Of a DNA stretch of 64,000 nt, positions 25,758 through 36,535 are shown piece after piece. The stretch is from Parasphingopyxis algicola. GTDB lineage: Bacteria > Pseudomonadota > Alphaproteobacteria > Sphingomonadales > Sphingomonadaceae. A program made the translations under genes and the position numbers. Each line of letters starts with the position of its first letter. Positions within the stretch are counted from its first letter, which is position 1. The notes under the pieces are model-generated. The model had not been told where the DNA came from. It saw nothing but the letters and a program-made list of their open reading frames with translations, and made no database searches. The DNA lies in NCBI RefSeq assembly GCF_013378075.1, contig NZ_CP051131.1, positions 310,001-374,000 on the forward strand, read 5' to 3'.

Positions 25758-26585
25758 ATGACCGATCGCGTGACCATTGCCATCGACGACGAGGGTGTCG
25801 CCGATGTGCGTCTCAACCGTCCCGACAAGATGAATGCGCTCGATCCGGCGATGTTCGACGGGATCATCGACGCCATCGAGCGGCTCGAAGGCGAGGCAGG
25901 CGTGCGGGCGGTGGTGCTGTCCGGCGAGGGCCGGGCTTTCTGCGCCGGGCTCGATATGGCGAGCTTTGCCGGCATGGCGCAGAAGAGCGCGGATAATGAC
26001 GATGGCGACGAGCCGAAATCGGACGGGCTGATGGCGCGCACCTATGGCGATGCCAACAAGTTCCAGCAGGTGGCCTGGGGCTGGCATACGTTGCCGGTTC
26101 CCGTCATCGCGGCGGTGCACGGTGTAGCGTTCGGCGGCGGGTTCCAGATCGCCTGCGGGGCCGATATCCGGATCACCGCGCCCGACACGCGCCACGCGAT
26201 CATGGAGATGAAATGGGGCCTGGTGCCCGATATGGCCGGCATCCCGATCGTCCGGAACTTGGCGCGAGACGATGTGGTGCGCGAGCTTTGCTACACGGCG
26301 CGGATCTTCGACGGCGCCGAAGCGCTGGACCATGGTTTCGCCACAAGGCTGTCCGACGATCCGCATGCCGATGCGATGGAACTCGCGCACGAAATCGCCG
26401 CTAAGAGCCCCGATGCCGTGCGCGCCAACAAGCGCCTCCTTAACATGTCGCGGGACCAGCACGCGCCGGAAATCCTGCTCGAGGAATCGCGCGAACAGGC
26501 GGGCGTGATCGGCCGTCCCAACCAGATCGAGGCCGTGATGGCCGGCATGGCGAAGCGCCCCGGCAACTTCAAGGATGTCGCATAG
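25758..26585 (+). CDS. Enoyl-CoA hydratase/isomerase family (crotonase) protein
   Basis: A 275-residue crotonase-fold enzyme acting on an acyl-CoA thioester. The oxyanion-hole segments are seen in G-R-A-F-C-A-G-L-D and H-G-V-A-F-G-G-G-F-Q, and the M-E-M-K-W-G-L-V-P-D segment is typical. A strong AAGGAGAAG precedes the ATG at 25758; the frame opens earlier but without a signal. It ends directly against the start of the dehydrogenase gene (TAG followed by ATG), so they form an operon. Substrate not determinable. Confidence 0.86.
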   Translation: MTDRVTIAIDDEGVADVRLNRPDKMNALDPAMFDGIIDAIERLEGEAGVRAVVLSGEGRAFCAGLDMASFAGMAQKSADNDDGDEPKSDGLMARTYGDANKFQQVAWGWHTLPVPVIAAVHGVAFGGGFQIACGADIRITAPDTRHAIMEMKWGLVPDMAGIPIVRNLARDDVVRELCYTARIFDGAEALDHGFATRLSDDPHADAMELAHEIAAKSPDAVRANKRLLNMSRDQHAPEILLEESREQAGVIGRPNQIEAVMAGMAKRPGNFKDVA

Positions 26586-27596
26586 ATGAAGGCCGCAACC
26601 CTCAAGAAGCCCGGCGGGCTCGACAATATCGTCATCGCGGACCGCGCCCAGCCCGAGGCCGGGCTCGGTGAGATCCTTGTGAAAGTCGGCGCCAATTCGC
26701 TCAACTATCATGACTATGTCGTCGCGCTGGGCGGCATCCCGACCGTCGATGGCCGGATCCTGATGTCGGACGGCGCGGGCGAAGTCGCCGCGGTCGGAGA
26801 GGGCGTTTCCGGTTGGAAGACCGGCGATCATGCCCTGTCGGTCTTTTTCCCGGGCTGGCGCGACGGGCCGGGCGAGAACGAAAAGCGGCTTGGCGTGCCG
26901 GGCGACCATGCCGACGGCTTTGCCGCGGAATATGTGGCTGCGCCGGCCAGCGCGTTCACGAAAATGCCGAAGGATTACAGCTTCACCGAGGCGGCGACCC
27001 TGCCCTGTGCGGCGCTGACGGCCTGGCGCGCGCTGTTCGTTTCCGCCCAGACCAAGCCCGGCGATATCGTGCTCGTGCAGGGTTCGGGCGGGGTGTCGAT
27101 ATTCGCACTGCAATTCGCCAAGGCGGCGGGAGCGACGGTGATCGCGACATCCTCGTCGGGCAAGAAGCTGGAGCGGCTGACCGAACTCGGCGCGGATCAT
27201 GTCATCAACTACAAGGAGGAGCCGGATTGGGGTAAAGCCGCGCTCGCCTGGACTGCGGGTCGTGGCGTCGATTCGGTCGTCGAGATCGGCGGGCCCGGGA
27301 CGTTGACCCAATCCATCCATGCCTGCCGCACCGGCGGTCATATCGGACTGATCGGCGTGCTGACCGGCCTCTCCGGCGAAGTGCCGACCGCGCTCTTCTT
27401 CCAGAAGAATCTGGTGATGACGGGAATCACGGTCGGCAGCCATGCCGACCAGCGCGACATGATCGCGGCCATCGACACGAACGGAATCAAGCCGGTGATC
27501 GACAGCCATTTTCCGCTGGAGGGGTTGGCGGATGCCTTCCAGCATCAGGCGGCGCAAAAGCATTTCGGGAAGATCGTAATCGACATTCCAGGCTGA
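26586..27596 (+). CDS. Zinc-type alcohol dehydrogenase/quinone oxidoreductase family protein
   Basis: A 336-residue medium-chain dehydrogenase/reductase. The N-terminal GroES-like domain and a Rossmann domain with V-Q-G-S-G-G-V-S-I-F-A-L-Q are clear. N-S-L-N-Y-H-D replaces the catalytic-zinc Cys, as in quinone oxidoreductases, so it may be zinc-free; the label 'zinc-binding' reflects fold only. Immediately follows the crotonase gene, suggesting a shared CoA or aldehyde/enone substrate pathway. Confidence 0.83.
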   Translation: MKAATLKKPGGLDNIVIADRAQPEAGLGEILVKVGANSLNYHDYVVALGGIPTVDGRILMSDGAGEVAAVGEGVSGWKTGDHALSVFFPGWRDGPGENEKRLGVPGDHADGFAAEYVAAPASAFTKMPKDYSFTEAATLPCAALTAWRALFVSAQTKPGDIVLVQGSGGVSIFALQFAKAAGATVIATSSSGKKLERLTELGADHVINYKEEPDWGKAALAWTAGRGVDSVVEIGGPGTLTQSIHACRTGGHIGLIGVLTGLSGEVPTALFFQKNLVMTGITVGSHADQRDMIAAIDTNGIKPVIDSHFPLEGLADAFQHQAAQKHFGKIVIDIPG

Positions 27597-27630
27597 GCGC
27601 GGTGGCGCTGCCGAAACGAGGGGACGCAAG

Positions 27631-29427
27631 ATGATGAGACCGATTTTCACGGCGATGGCAGCGGTTGCGGCGATCCTGTGGCCGATGGCTTCGCCCGCGA
27701 TGGCGCAGGACGAAGGTGTCGCCGCGACCGAGACGATCGGCGCCGGTGGCCGGCCGGTCGGCGCGGCCTGGTCGCGCAGTCCGGTCTATGCCCAGCACGG
27801 CATGGCCGCGACCGCCCATCCGCTGGCAAGCCAGATCGCTATCGACATCCTGCAGCGGGGCGGCAGCGCGGTCGACGCGGCGATTGCCGCCAATGCCGCG
27901 CTCGGCCTGATGGAGCCGACCGGCAACGGCATCGGCGGCGATCTGTTCGCGATCGTCTGGGACCCCGAAACCGAGCGGCTGTACGGCCTCAACGCGTCGG
28001 GCCGCAGCCCGATGGGTCGCAGCTATGAGGAACTGCGCGCGGCGCTTGGCGATGCGACGTCGATCCCGCCGCTCGGCCATTTGCCGGTCACAGTACCGGG
28101 CGCGGTCGATGGCTGGTTCGAGCTGCACGGCCGGTTCGGCCGGCTCGCCATGGACCAAATACTGGCGCCGTCCATCGCCTATGCCGAGGACGGTTTTCCG
28201 ATGGCGCCCGTGATCGCCTATTATTTCCAGCGCAACCTGCGGGCCTTCGAGCAACGGCTCGAGATGATCGGCGATTTCGACAATGCGCGCGCCACCTATT
28301 TCGCCGACGGGGCGCCGCAGGTCGGTTCGATCTTCCGCAATCCCGATCTGGCGAATACCTACCGCGCAATCGCGACGGGCGGGCGCGAGGCGTTCTATGA
28401 AGGCGAGGTCGCCCGGACGATCGACGCCTATATGCGGCGGATCGGCGGCGATCTGCGCTATGAGGACATGGCCGCGCACGAGAGCGAGTGGGTCGATGTC
28501 GGGTGCGTCGAGTATCGCGACGGCTATGAGCTGTGCGAACTGCCCCCCAACAGCCAGGGCTTCGCGGCGCTGCAGATGGTCAACATCCTGCGCAATGTCG
28601 ACCTGTCGCAATGGCCGCGCGGTTCAGCCGAAGTCCTGCACTATATCACCGAAGCGAAGCGGCTCGCTTTCGAGGATCTCGGCCGGTTCTACGCCGATCC
28701 GGCCTTTGCCGACATCCCGATCGAGGGTCTGCTGTCGCAGGAATATGGTCGTCGCCGCTTTGCCGAAATCGATCCCACGCGCGCCAATCCGGAGCCCGCG
28801 CCCGGCGATCCGCGGATCGAAGGGGAGGGCGATACAACCTATCTCACCGTGGCGGACAGCAGCGGCATGATGGTCTCGCTGATTCAGTCCAACTATCGCG
28901 GGATGGGATCGGGCCTCGTGCCGGACGGGCTCGGCTTCATGTTCCAGGATCGCGGCGAGCTGTTCTCGCTCGATCCCGATCATCCCAACGTCTATGCGCC
29001 CGGCAAGCGGCCGTTCCAGACGATCATCCCGGCGTTCGTCATGCGCGACGGCGCGCCGTTCATGAGCTTCGGCCTGATGGGCGGCGGCATGCAGCCGCAG
29101 GGCCATGTCCAGGTGCTGATCAACATGGTCGATTATGGCATGAACGTGCAGGAGGCCGGCGATGCCGCGCGCTTGAACCATGACGGCGGCCGGCGGCCGA
29201 CCGACGATCTCGCCGGAACGGGCGCGGACCTGCTCGGCACGCTCAGCGTCGAGCCCGGCATTCCGGCCGAGACGATCGAGCGGCTGCGCGCGATGGGCCA
29301 CAATGTCGAAATCGTCGAGGATGGCGTGATGTTCGGCGGCTATCAGGCGATCGTCCGCGATCCTGAAACCGGCGTTTATGCAGGCGCGACCGAGATGCGC
29401 AAGGACGGGCAGGCGCTCGGATACTGA
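27631..29427 (+). CDS. ggt: Gamma-glutamyltransferase
   Basis: Periplasmic N-terminal nucleophile hydrolase (598 residues) that cleaves glutathione and other gamma-glutamyl compounds. It has a signal peptide (MMRPIFTAMAAVAAIL...AMAQ). The large subunit starts R-S-P-V-Y-A-Q-H-G-M-A-A-T, with G-N-G-I-G-G-D-L-F in the core. The autoprocessing Thr is expected in E-G-D-T-T-Y-L-T-V-A-D at about residue 405; the first residue pair differs slightly from the common TTH-S-V-D. A perfect hairpin follows immediately after the stop. Confidence 0.9.
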   Translation: MMRPIFTAMAAVAAILWPMASPAMAQDEGVAATETIGAGGRPVGAAWSRSPVYAQHGMAATAHPLASQIAIDILQRGGSAVDAAIAANAALGLMEPTGNGIGGDLFAIVWDPETERLYGLNASGRSPMGRSYEELRAALGDATSIPPLGHLPVTVPGAVDGWFELHGRFGRLAMDQILAPSIAYAEDGFPMAPVIAYYFQRNLRAFEQRLEMIGDFDNARATYFADGAPQVGSIFRNPDLANTYRAIATGGREAFYEGEVARTIDAYMRRIGGDLRYEDMAAHESEWVDVGCVEYRDGYELCELPPNSQGFAALQMVNILRNVDLSQWPRGSAEVLHYITEAKRLAFEDLGRFYADPAFADIPIEGLLSQEYGRRRFAEIDPTRANPEPAPGDPRIEGEGDTTYLTVADSSGMMVSLIQSNYRGMGSGLVPDGLGFMFQDRGELFSLDPDHPNVYAPGKRPFQTIIPAFVMRDGAPFMSFGLMGGGMQPQGHVQVLINMVDYGMNVQEAGDAARLNHDGGRRPTDDLAGTGADLLGTLSVEPGIPAETIERLRAMGHNVEIVEDGVMFGGYQAIVRDPETGVYAGATEMRKDGQALGY

Positions 29428-29458
29428 AAAACCCCGCCGCGCGGAAACGCGGCGGGGT
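29427..29458 (-). terminator. Rho-independent terminator for katG, shared hairpin with ggt
   Basis: An 11-bp perfect stem (29431-29441 with 29448-29458, ACCCCGCCGCG/CGCGGCGGGGT) and a 6-base loop. The A-run at 29427-29431 becomes a U-run on the minus strand, so it is a textbook terminator for katG. Reading from ggt there is a hairpin but no T-run, so termination in that direction is weaker. Confidence 0.88.
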
Positions 29459-29486
29459 CTATCATTATGCAGCGATAGCGCGCCGC

Positions 29487-31682
<2,196 letters not shown>

Positions 31683-31901
31683 CTATTTCCTCGGGTGTAT
31701 AGTTGAATATATCGCAAGAGCGGCGTCGGGAGAAACGACTAAGCTTTGTCAGTGATAATCAGAAAAACGATTGTGTCGCCGATTAAGTTCGAAACTGTTT
31801 TCGATTTCGTCGAAGTGATGGGCTTTCAGTCCCAGAGCTTGACGCCTTTAATGGCCCGGCCGATAGACTGTGCCGGGCAGTAGGGTGATACGAGAGACGA
31901 G

Positions 31902-32918
31902 ATGGAACTCCTGGTCGATTTCCTCGCCCGTCTCGTCACGCAGTTCCAGTCTCCCGCATTGGCGTTTCTGATCGGCGGCATGTTGATCGCCGCTTTCCGC
32001 AGCAAACTCGATATTCCCGATGCGATCTACAAATTCGCGGTCTTCATGCTGCTCATGCGGATTGGCATCGAGGGCGGACTGGAGATACGCGAAGCCAATC
32101 TCGCCGATATGTTGCTGCCTGGTATCGCAACCGTGTTCATGGGTTGCGCGATCGTGCTTATCGGGCGCTTCACCCTGGCCTTGCTGCCGGGCGTGAAGAC
32201 CGAGGACGCCATCGCCACCGCCGGGCTGTTCGGCGCAGTCAGTGCCTCGACGCTGGCGGCCGCCATGGTCCTGCTCGAGGAAGACGATATCTTCTACGAA
32301 GCCTGGGTCCCGGCGCTCTATCCCTTCATGGATATTCCCGCGCTGGTGCTCGCCATCGTGCTGGCCAATCTCTATTTCGCCAAGCGCGACGGCGAGGCGG
32401 GCGAGCGGCCGAAGATCGGGGTGATTATTGCCGACAGTCTGCGCGGTTCGGCGCTCTCGGCGCTGCTGCTCGGCCTCGCCCTCGGATTGCTGACGCGTCC
32501 TGAACAGGTGTTCGAGGGTTTTTACGATCCGCTGTTTCGCGGACTGCTCTCAATCCTGATGCTGATCATGGGAATCGAGGCCTATCAGCGGCTCAACGAG
32601 ATCCGCAAGGTTGCGCATTGGTACGCGGTATATGCGGTCGTCTCTCCGTTGGCGCACGGGTTGATCGCCTTCGGGCTTGGCTATCTGCTGCATCTTGCAA
32701 CCGGTTTCAGTCCGGGCGGGATCGTGGTGCTCGCTGTCATGGCAGGTTCGAGTTCCGATATCTCCGGGCCGCCGACCCTGCGCGCCGCGATCCCGTCGGC
32801 CAACCCTTCCGCCTATATCGGTTCCTCGACAAGTATCGGAACACCGGTCGCAATTGCCATCGGCATTCCGCTCTATCTCGCGCTCGCCCAGATCGTCTTC
32901 GGCGTCGGTGCCGGTTAG
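31902..32918 (+). CDS. Sodium-dependent bicarbonate transporter family permease (SbtA-like)
   Basis: A 338-residue polytopic inner-membrane protein of the SbtA family, whose cyanobacterial member imports bicarbonate with sodium. About ten hydrophobic segments are arranged as two inverted halves. The family-specific segment A-G-S-S-S-D-I-S-G-P-P-T-L-R-A-A and N-P-S-A-Y-I-G lies near the C-terminus. It faces a PII-like gene end to end, 14 bp apart, which strengthens the SbtA/SbtB reading. The substrate in a heterotroph is not proven. Confidence 0.82.
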   Translation: MELLVDFLARLVTQFQSPALAFLIGGMLIAAFRSKLDIPDAIYKFAVFMLLMRIGIEGGLEIREANLADMLLPGIATVFMGCAIVLIGRFTLALLPGVKTEDAIATAGLFGAVSASTLAAAMVLLEEDDIFYEAWVPALYPFMDIPALVLAIVLANLYFAKRDGEAGERPKIGVIIADSLRGSALSALLLGLALGLLTRPEQVFEGFYDPLFRGLLSILMLIMGIEAYQRLNEIRKVAHWYAVYAVVSPLAHGLIAFGLGYLLHLATGFSPGGIVVLAVMAGSSSDISGPPTLRAAIPSANPSAYIGSSTSIGTPVAIAIGIPLYLALAQIVFGVGAG

Positions 32919-32932
32919 GACCGCGCGCGCGG

Positions 32933-33256
32933 TCAGTCGTGCAGGAATTTGTGCGGCCGGAGGATCTCGACTTCCTCGAGATAGGTGATGCCCGAATAAT
33001 CGCTGAAATAGCGGGCGGCGACAGTGTCCGTTATGCGCTCGGCGATGTCATGGTCGGAGACGATTACCTCGACCTTCACATTTCTGAATGCGTCGACCAC
33101 GGATGCGCGGTTCGTAGGACGCACGCCGCGGCTGCCCTTGCCGCCCGCCGCAACGACCGTATAGCCGGTCCCGCCCGCTTCTTCGATGATGTCGGTGACG
33201 CCGTCGAATATCAGTTTTTCGGTGATGATCACGACTTTGATCGCTTTATAGGTCAT
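32933..33256 (-). CDS. PII-like signalling protein (SbtB-like)
   Basis: A 107-residue ferredoxin-fold trimer-forming protein of the nitrogen-regulatory PII superfamily. The T-loop region is A-A-G-G-K-G-S-R-G-V-R-P, and it lacks the uridylylated Tyr context of GlnB/GlnK. Such proteins, e.g. SbtB, bind adenine nucleotides and gate the partner transporter. It is convergent with the SbtA-like gene rather than in the usual sbtA-sbtB operon, so the two have separate promoters. Confidence 0.8.
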   Translation of the reverse strand: MTYKAIKVVIITEKLIFDGVTDIIEEAGGTGYTVVAAGGKGSRGVRPTNRASVVDAFRNVKVEVIVSDHDIAERITDTVAARYFSDYSGITYLEEVEILRPHKFLHD

Positions 33257-33390
33257 GCGCCGCGGCCTCCTGCGACCGGCCTATGCATGGTCCATCTACG
33301 GGTCAAGCGAGGATCGGTGACGGCTGCCGTTGTGCCGCGGCTGCGTTTTCGAATCGATGGCGTTTGGCGATCTCTACCGGCACAGGACCC

Positions 33391-33462
33391 ATGTCCCCGG
33401 CTGCTTTGAAGGTGAAGACCGCGCCGCCGGGCCAGCATAGAGAAGGGTGGAGAGCGGTCTAA
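33391..33462 (+). pseudogene. 5' remnant of a tyrosine integrase gene
   Basis: The first ~19 codons read M-S-P-A-A-L-K-V-K-T-A-P-P-G-Q-H-R-E-G and match the start of the intact integrase at 47950 (M-S-L-T-A-L-K-V-K-T-A-P-P-G-R-H-G-D-G). At the DNA level 33388-33428 is nearly identical to 47947-47987. The frame then hits TAA at 33460. The rest of the integrase is missing. Confidence 0.75.
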
Positions 33463-33476
33463 CCCGTTGCAACGAG

Positions 33477-33765
33477 GCGCGGCCAGCAAGCGGCGGGCGA
33501 TCATCCGCTATGCGCGCAGCCTTCAGGCCGTCGCCCGGATGCGCGACCCGGGCCTGCCGGTGCTGCCGCATCAGCGCGAGGCGCTGGCCGACGCGAGGGC
33601 AGCGCTCACCACCACCGACGAACACATGCGCGCTCGAGCGGGTCTTTGCGCGGGCGCCGGTGCTGATCGACGAGGCGGCCGATGGACACACGAGGCGAAC
33701 CATGCGCGACAAGGCGCAAATACGCACGGATCCCGCGCTGCATGCCGAGCAATTCATCACGCGGC
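33477..33765 (+). pseudogene. Frameshifted C-terminal fragment of a TraA-type relaxase
   Basis: Two adjoining frames join into one relaxase-like tail. The first, up to about 33627, gives R-Y-A-R-S-L-Q-A-V-A-R-M-R-D-P-G-L-P-V-L-P-H-Q (split here for length: RYARSLQAVARMRD, then PGLPVLPHQREAL). After a +1 shift near 33630 the second gives ALERVFARAPVLIDEAADG and IRTDPALHAEQFI. This order is what I recall for the extreme C-terminus of Ti-type TraA relaxases (nicking enzymes for conjugation). The catalytic N-terminal domain is absent. Recognition is from memory of the family, not from alignment. Confidence 0.6.
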
Positions 33766-34074
33766 GGCCGCGCTCGGTCACGCGATGCGATCCGGCCGCA
33801 TGGCGAACGATCAGCGGCGATGCGTGATCCGCAGCGCGGCTGGCGGGATGGTCGCGGGCGGTCCTTATGGTTGGTGTACGGGGTATGATCCTGCGCGCCT
33901 TGCCGGAGAGTTGGCTGGCTGTGCTGTCTGGTTAGCCAAGGCATCGATCCGCTCGATACACATTGCTGCGACCATATCTTTGAAAGTATCGACCGTTCCT
34001 GCTGTTTGAGCGTTTGGACAGCGCTCGGCAAGCGATCGTCTGACTTGGGGGCGAAAGCGGACACGGTACGATAT
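33766..34074. other. Non-coding scar with no recognisable gene
   Basis: About 310 bp between the relaxase remnant and the first FNR-type box. Open frames here are short and look like nothing known. No terminator, tRNA or repeat was recognised. Base composition is more mixed than in the flanking genes, in keeping with decayed mobile DNA. Confidence 0.5.
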
Positions 34075-34088
34075 TTGATATATATCAA
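34075..34088 (+). promoter_or_regulatory. FNR/DNR-type box upstream of the porin gene
   Basis: TTGAT-ATAT-ATCAA, a perfect match to the Crp/Fnr-family half-site pair TTGAT-N4-ATCAA. Its centre lies only about 31 bp before the ATG at 34113, closer than expected for a class II activator site at -41.5 with a leader. Confidence 0.8.
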
Positions 34089-34112
34089 ATACGATTTGGG
34101 TTTTCTCGCTAG

Positions 34113-35354
34113 ATGGGCGGAATGCGAAATTCGTTTTTCCGCTGTCTCGTAATCCTCGCCGGACTGTGCGGCACGCCTGCGGCCATTAGTGCGAACGAGG
34201 TCGACTCCGCCGAAGAAACGCCGTCGATCGTCGACCCCTATCTCGATTTGCGCTACCGGCTCGAACTTGTCGACCAAGACGGATTGCCAAATGATGCAAC
34301 GGCGTCGACGCTTCGGGTGCGGGCCGGGCTACGTACCCGCGATTGGCATGGGCTGAGCGCGCAGGTCGAGGCCGAGGGGATCCTGCATCTCGGGCCCGAG
34401 GATTTCAACGACACGGTCAATGGACGCATCGCTTTTCCCGTCGTTGCCGATCCCGATGACCTGCTGCTCAACCAGGCCTATGTCCGCTGGCAGTTGCCCG
34501 ACCGCATCGATGCACGGGTCGGGCGACAGGTCATCAATCTCGACAATCAACGCTGGGTCGGTTCGGTCGGCTGGCGGCAGAACGACCAGACGTTCGACGC
34601 GGCCTTCGCCACCGTCAATCCATCCGCCTCGACCAGCTTGACCTATGGCTATGCCTGGCGGGTCAACCGGATCTTCGGCCCGGATTCGCCGATGGGCATC
34701 TGGCGCGACAATGACATTCACATGATCCGCGGCTCCGTCGAGGTTCCGGATTTCGGCACGATCAGCGCCTATGGCTATCTGCTCGATATACCGGATGCGC
34801 CGGCGAATTCTTCACGGACCTGGGGCGTGCGCGTGACGGGACGGCGGCCCGTTGGCGGCGATATCGGCCTCATCTATGCCGCCGAATATGCGCGGCAGAG
34901 CGATCGGGCCGGGCATCCACGCGATTTTTCGCTCTCCTATCTTCTCCTCCAACCCGGCGTAGCAGTCGGGCCGGTTGCGCTTCGGGTCGGCTATGAGCGG
35001 CTGGGCGGCAACGGGGTGGATGCCTTGCAGACCCCGCTCGCGACGCTCCACGCGTTCAACGGCTGGGCCGACAAATTCCTGCGAACACCGCCGACTGGCT
35101 TGCGCGATCTGTATGTCGACGCCACCGTCCGGCCGTTTCGTGCCGGATTTTTGGAGAATGCGGCCTTCCGGGTCGTCTATCACGACTTCCGGTCGACGCG
35201 CGGGGATATCCATTATGGCAGCGAATGGGATGCGCAATTCTCGGTCCCGCTGCGTCCGGGCTGGTCGATGGCGATCAAATATGCTGACTATGACGCGGAT
35301 CGCTTTGCGACCGATACGCGCAAATTCTGGCTGACGACGCAGATAAGATTTTGA
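34113..35354 (+). CDS. Outer-membrane porin, alginate-export domain type
   Basis: A 413-residue beta-barrel protein with a signal peptide (residues ~1-30, A-A-I-S-A-N) and the alginate_exp domain pattern G-R-Q-V-I-N-L-D-N-Q-R-W-V-G-S-V-G-W-R-Q (given in part). It ends in Phe, as outer-membrane barrels do. In nitrate-respiring bacteria porins of this family are often next to nar or nap genes and are thought to admit nitrate or nitrite; here it is headed by an FNR-type box and followed by nnrS. An alternative start is ATG 34122. Alginate export itself is unlikely. Confidence 0.82.
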   Translation: MGGMRNSFFRCLVILAGLCGTPAAISANEVDSAEETPSIVDPYLDLRYRLELVDQDGLPNDATASTLRVRAGLRTRDWHGLSAQVEAEGILHLGPEDFNDTVNGRIAFPVVADPDDLLLNQAYVRWQLPDRIDARVGRQVINLDNQRWVGSVGWRQNDQTFDAAFATVNPSASTSLTYGYAWRVNRIFGPDSPMGIWRDNDIHMIRGSVEVPDFGTISAYGYLLDIPDAPANSSRTWGVRVTGRRPVGGDIGLIYAAEYARQSDRAGHPRDFSLSYLLLQPGVAVGPVALRVGYERLGGNGVDALQTPLATLHAFNGWADKFLRTPPTGLRDLYVDATVRPFRAGFLENAAFRVVYHDFRSTRGDIHYGSEWDAQFSVPLRPGWSMAIKYADYDADRFATDTRKFWLTTQIRF

Positions 35355-35365
35355 CCAACGCCGCG

Positions 35366-36535
35366 ATGACCGCCGGGGACAGACGCCGCGCCTATACCGG
35401 CCCGGCCTTTCTGAGCCATGGCTTCCGGCCGTTCTTCTTTCTGGGCTCCTGTTTCGCCGCGCTGGCGATCCCGCTCTGGCTCGCCGCTTTTGCTTATGGC
35501 TATGGCATCGCCGGAGACGCGATGCGCTGGCACGCCCACGAAATGCTGTTCGGTTATCTAGCGGCGATCGTCGCCGGTTTTCTGATGACGGCCATCCCCA
35601 ACTGGACGGGGCGGTTGCCGGTCATGGGAACGCCGCTGTTTCTGTTCGTATTGGTCTGGATCGCGGGACGCATCGCGATGTTCATCGGTGACGGCGGTTT
35701 CGTCGCCGCAATCGACAGCGCGTTCCTGGTCCTGCTGGCCGGTTTCGCATGGCGCGAAGTGCTGCGTGGCAAGAATTGGCGCAACCTCCCCGTCTGCCTT
35801 TTTGTCAGCCTGTTCGCGATCGCGAACATCCTGTCCCACGTCGAGCAACACGCTTCCCTGCCAACCGGGATCGGCGAGCGCTTCGGTCTGGGCGTTGCCG
35901 TCATGCTGATGTCTCTCATCGGCGGGCGGATCATTCCGTCCTTCACGATCAACTGGATGAAACGGAGAGGAAAGCGGCCTCTAGCTTCGCCCTTCGGCCC
36001 CTTCGACAAGGCCGCGCTGCTGGCAACCGGATTGGCAACGACTGCGTGGATCGCCGCGCCGGACACCGCATTAGCCGGCTATGCTCTGCTGGCCGTTGGC
36101 GGTCTCCATCTGGTGCGGCTGGTGCGTTGGCGGGGCTGGACGACCTTTGTCGAGCCTTTGGTCGCGATCCTGCACATAGCCTATGCTTGGTTGGTCGCTG
36201 CGTTCCTCGCGATGGGCACATCGGTCGTTCGGCCCGATCTCGTCACGCCTTCGCTGGCGTTGCACGTGCTGACCGCCGGTGCGATCGGGCAACTCACGAT
36301 GGCCGTGATGACGCGCGCGAGCCTCGGCCATTGCGGCCGGGCGCTGGAGGCGGGTGTGGGCACGGTGACGATCTATGCGCTGATCTTTCTCGGGGCGGCC
36401 TTCCGGGTCGCGGGGCCGTTCACGCCGCTCGACTATGCGCTCGTCATGTCGTTGAGCGGAGCCTTGTGGATTTCGGGCTTCCTGCTGTTTGCCATCCTTT
36501 ACGGCCCGATGCTCTTCACGCCGCGCCGTTCGTAG
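35366..36535 (+). CDS. nnrS: NnrS family membrane protein
   Basis: Heme- and copper-containing membrane protein that protects against nitric oxide stress in nitrate-respiring bacteria. About twelve hydrophobic segments are seen, with the signature F-L-S-H-G-F-R-P-F-F and W-H-A-H-E-M-L-F-G-Y near the N-terminus and G-G-R-I-I-P-S-F-T in the middle. 389 residues from ATG 35366; a TTG at 35351 overlapping the porin stop (TTGA) is an alternative. Probably co-transcribed with the porin. Its 3' end overlaps the convergent regulator gene by 37 bp. Confidence 0.9.
   Translation: MTAGDRRRAYTGPAFLSHGFRPFFFLGSCFAALAIPLWLAAFAYGYGIAGDAMRWHAHEMLFGYLAAIVAGFLMTAIPNWTGRLPVMGTPLFLFVLVWIAGRIAMFIGDGGFVAAIDSAFLVLLAGFAWREVLRGKNWRNLPVCLFVSLFAIANILSHVEQHASLPTGIGERFGLGVAVMLMSLIGGRIIPSFTINWMKRRGKRPLASPFGPFDKAALLATGLATTAWIAAPDTALAGYALLAVGGLHLVRLVRWRGWTTFVEPLVAILHIAYAWLVAAFLAMGTSVVRPDLVTPSLALHVLTAGAIGQLTMAVMTRASLGHCGRALEAGVGTVTIYALIFLGAAFRVAGPFTPLDYALVMSLSGALWISGFLLFAILYGPMLFTPRRS

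Noticed and set aside
33606-34277. A 223-codon minus-strand open frame across the scar region
   Set aside because: It overlaps the relaxase remnant, the FNR box and the start of the porin gene, and shows no known motif.
34113-35354. Porin as a true alginate exporter
   Set aside because: There are no alginate biosynthesis genes nearby, and the gene is followed by nnrS and preceded by an FNR-type box, so a nitrate-related role is more likely.
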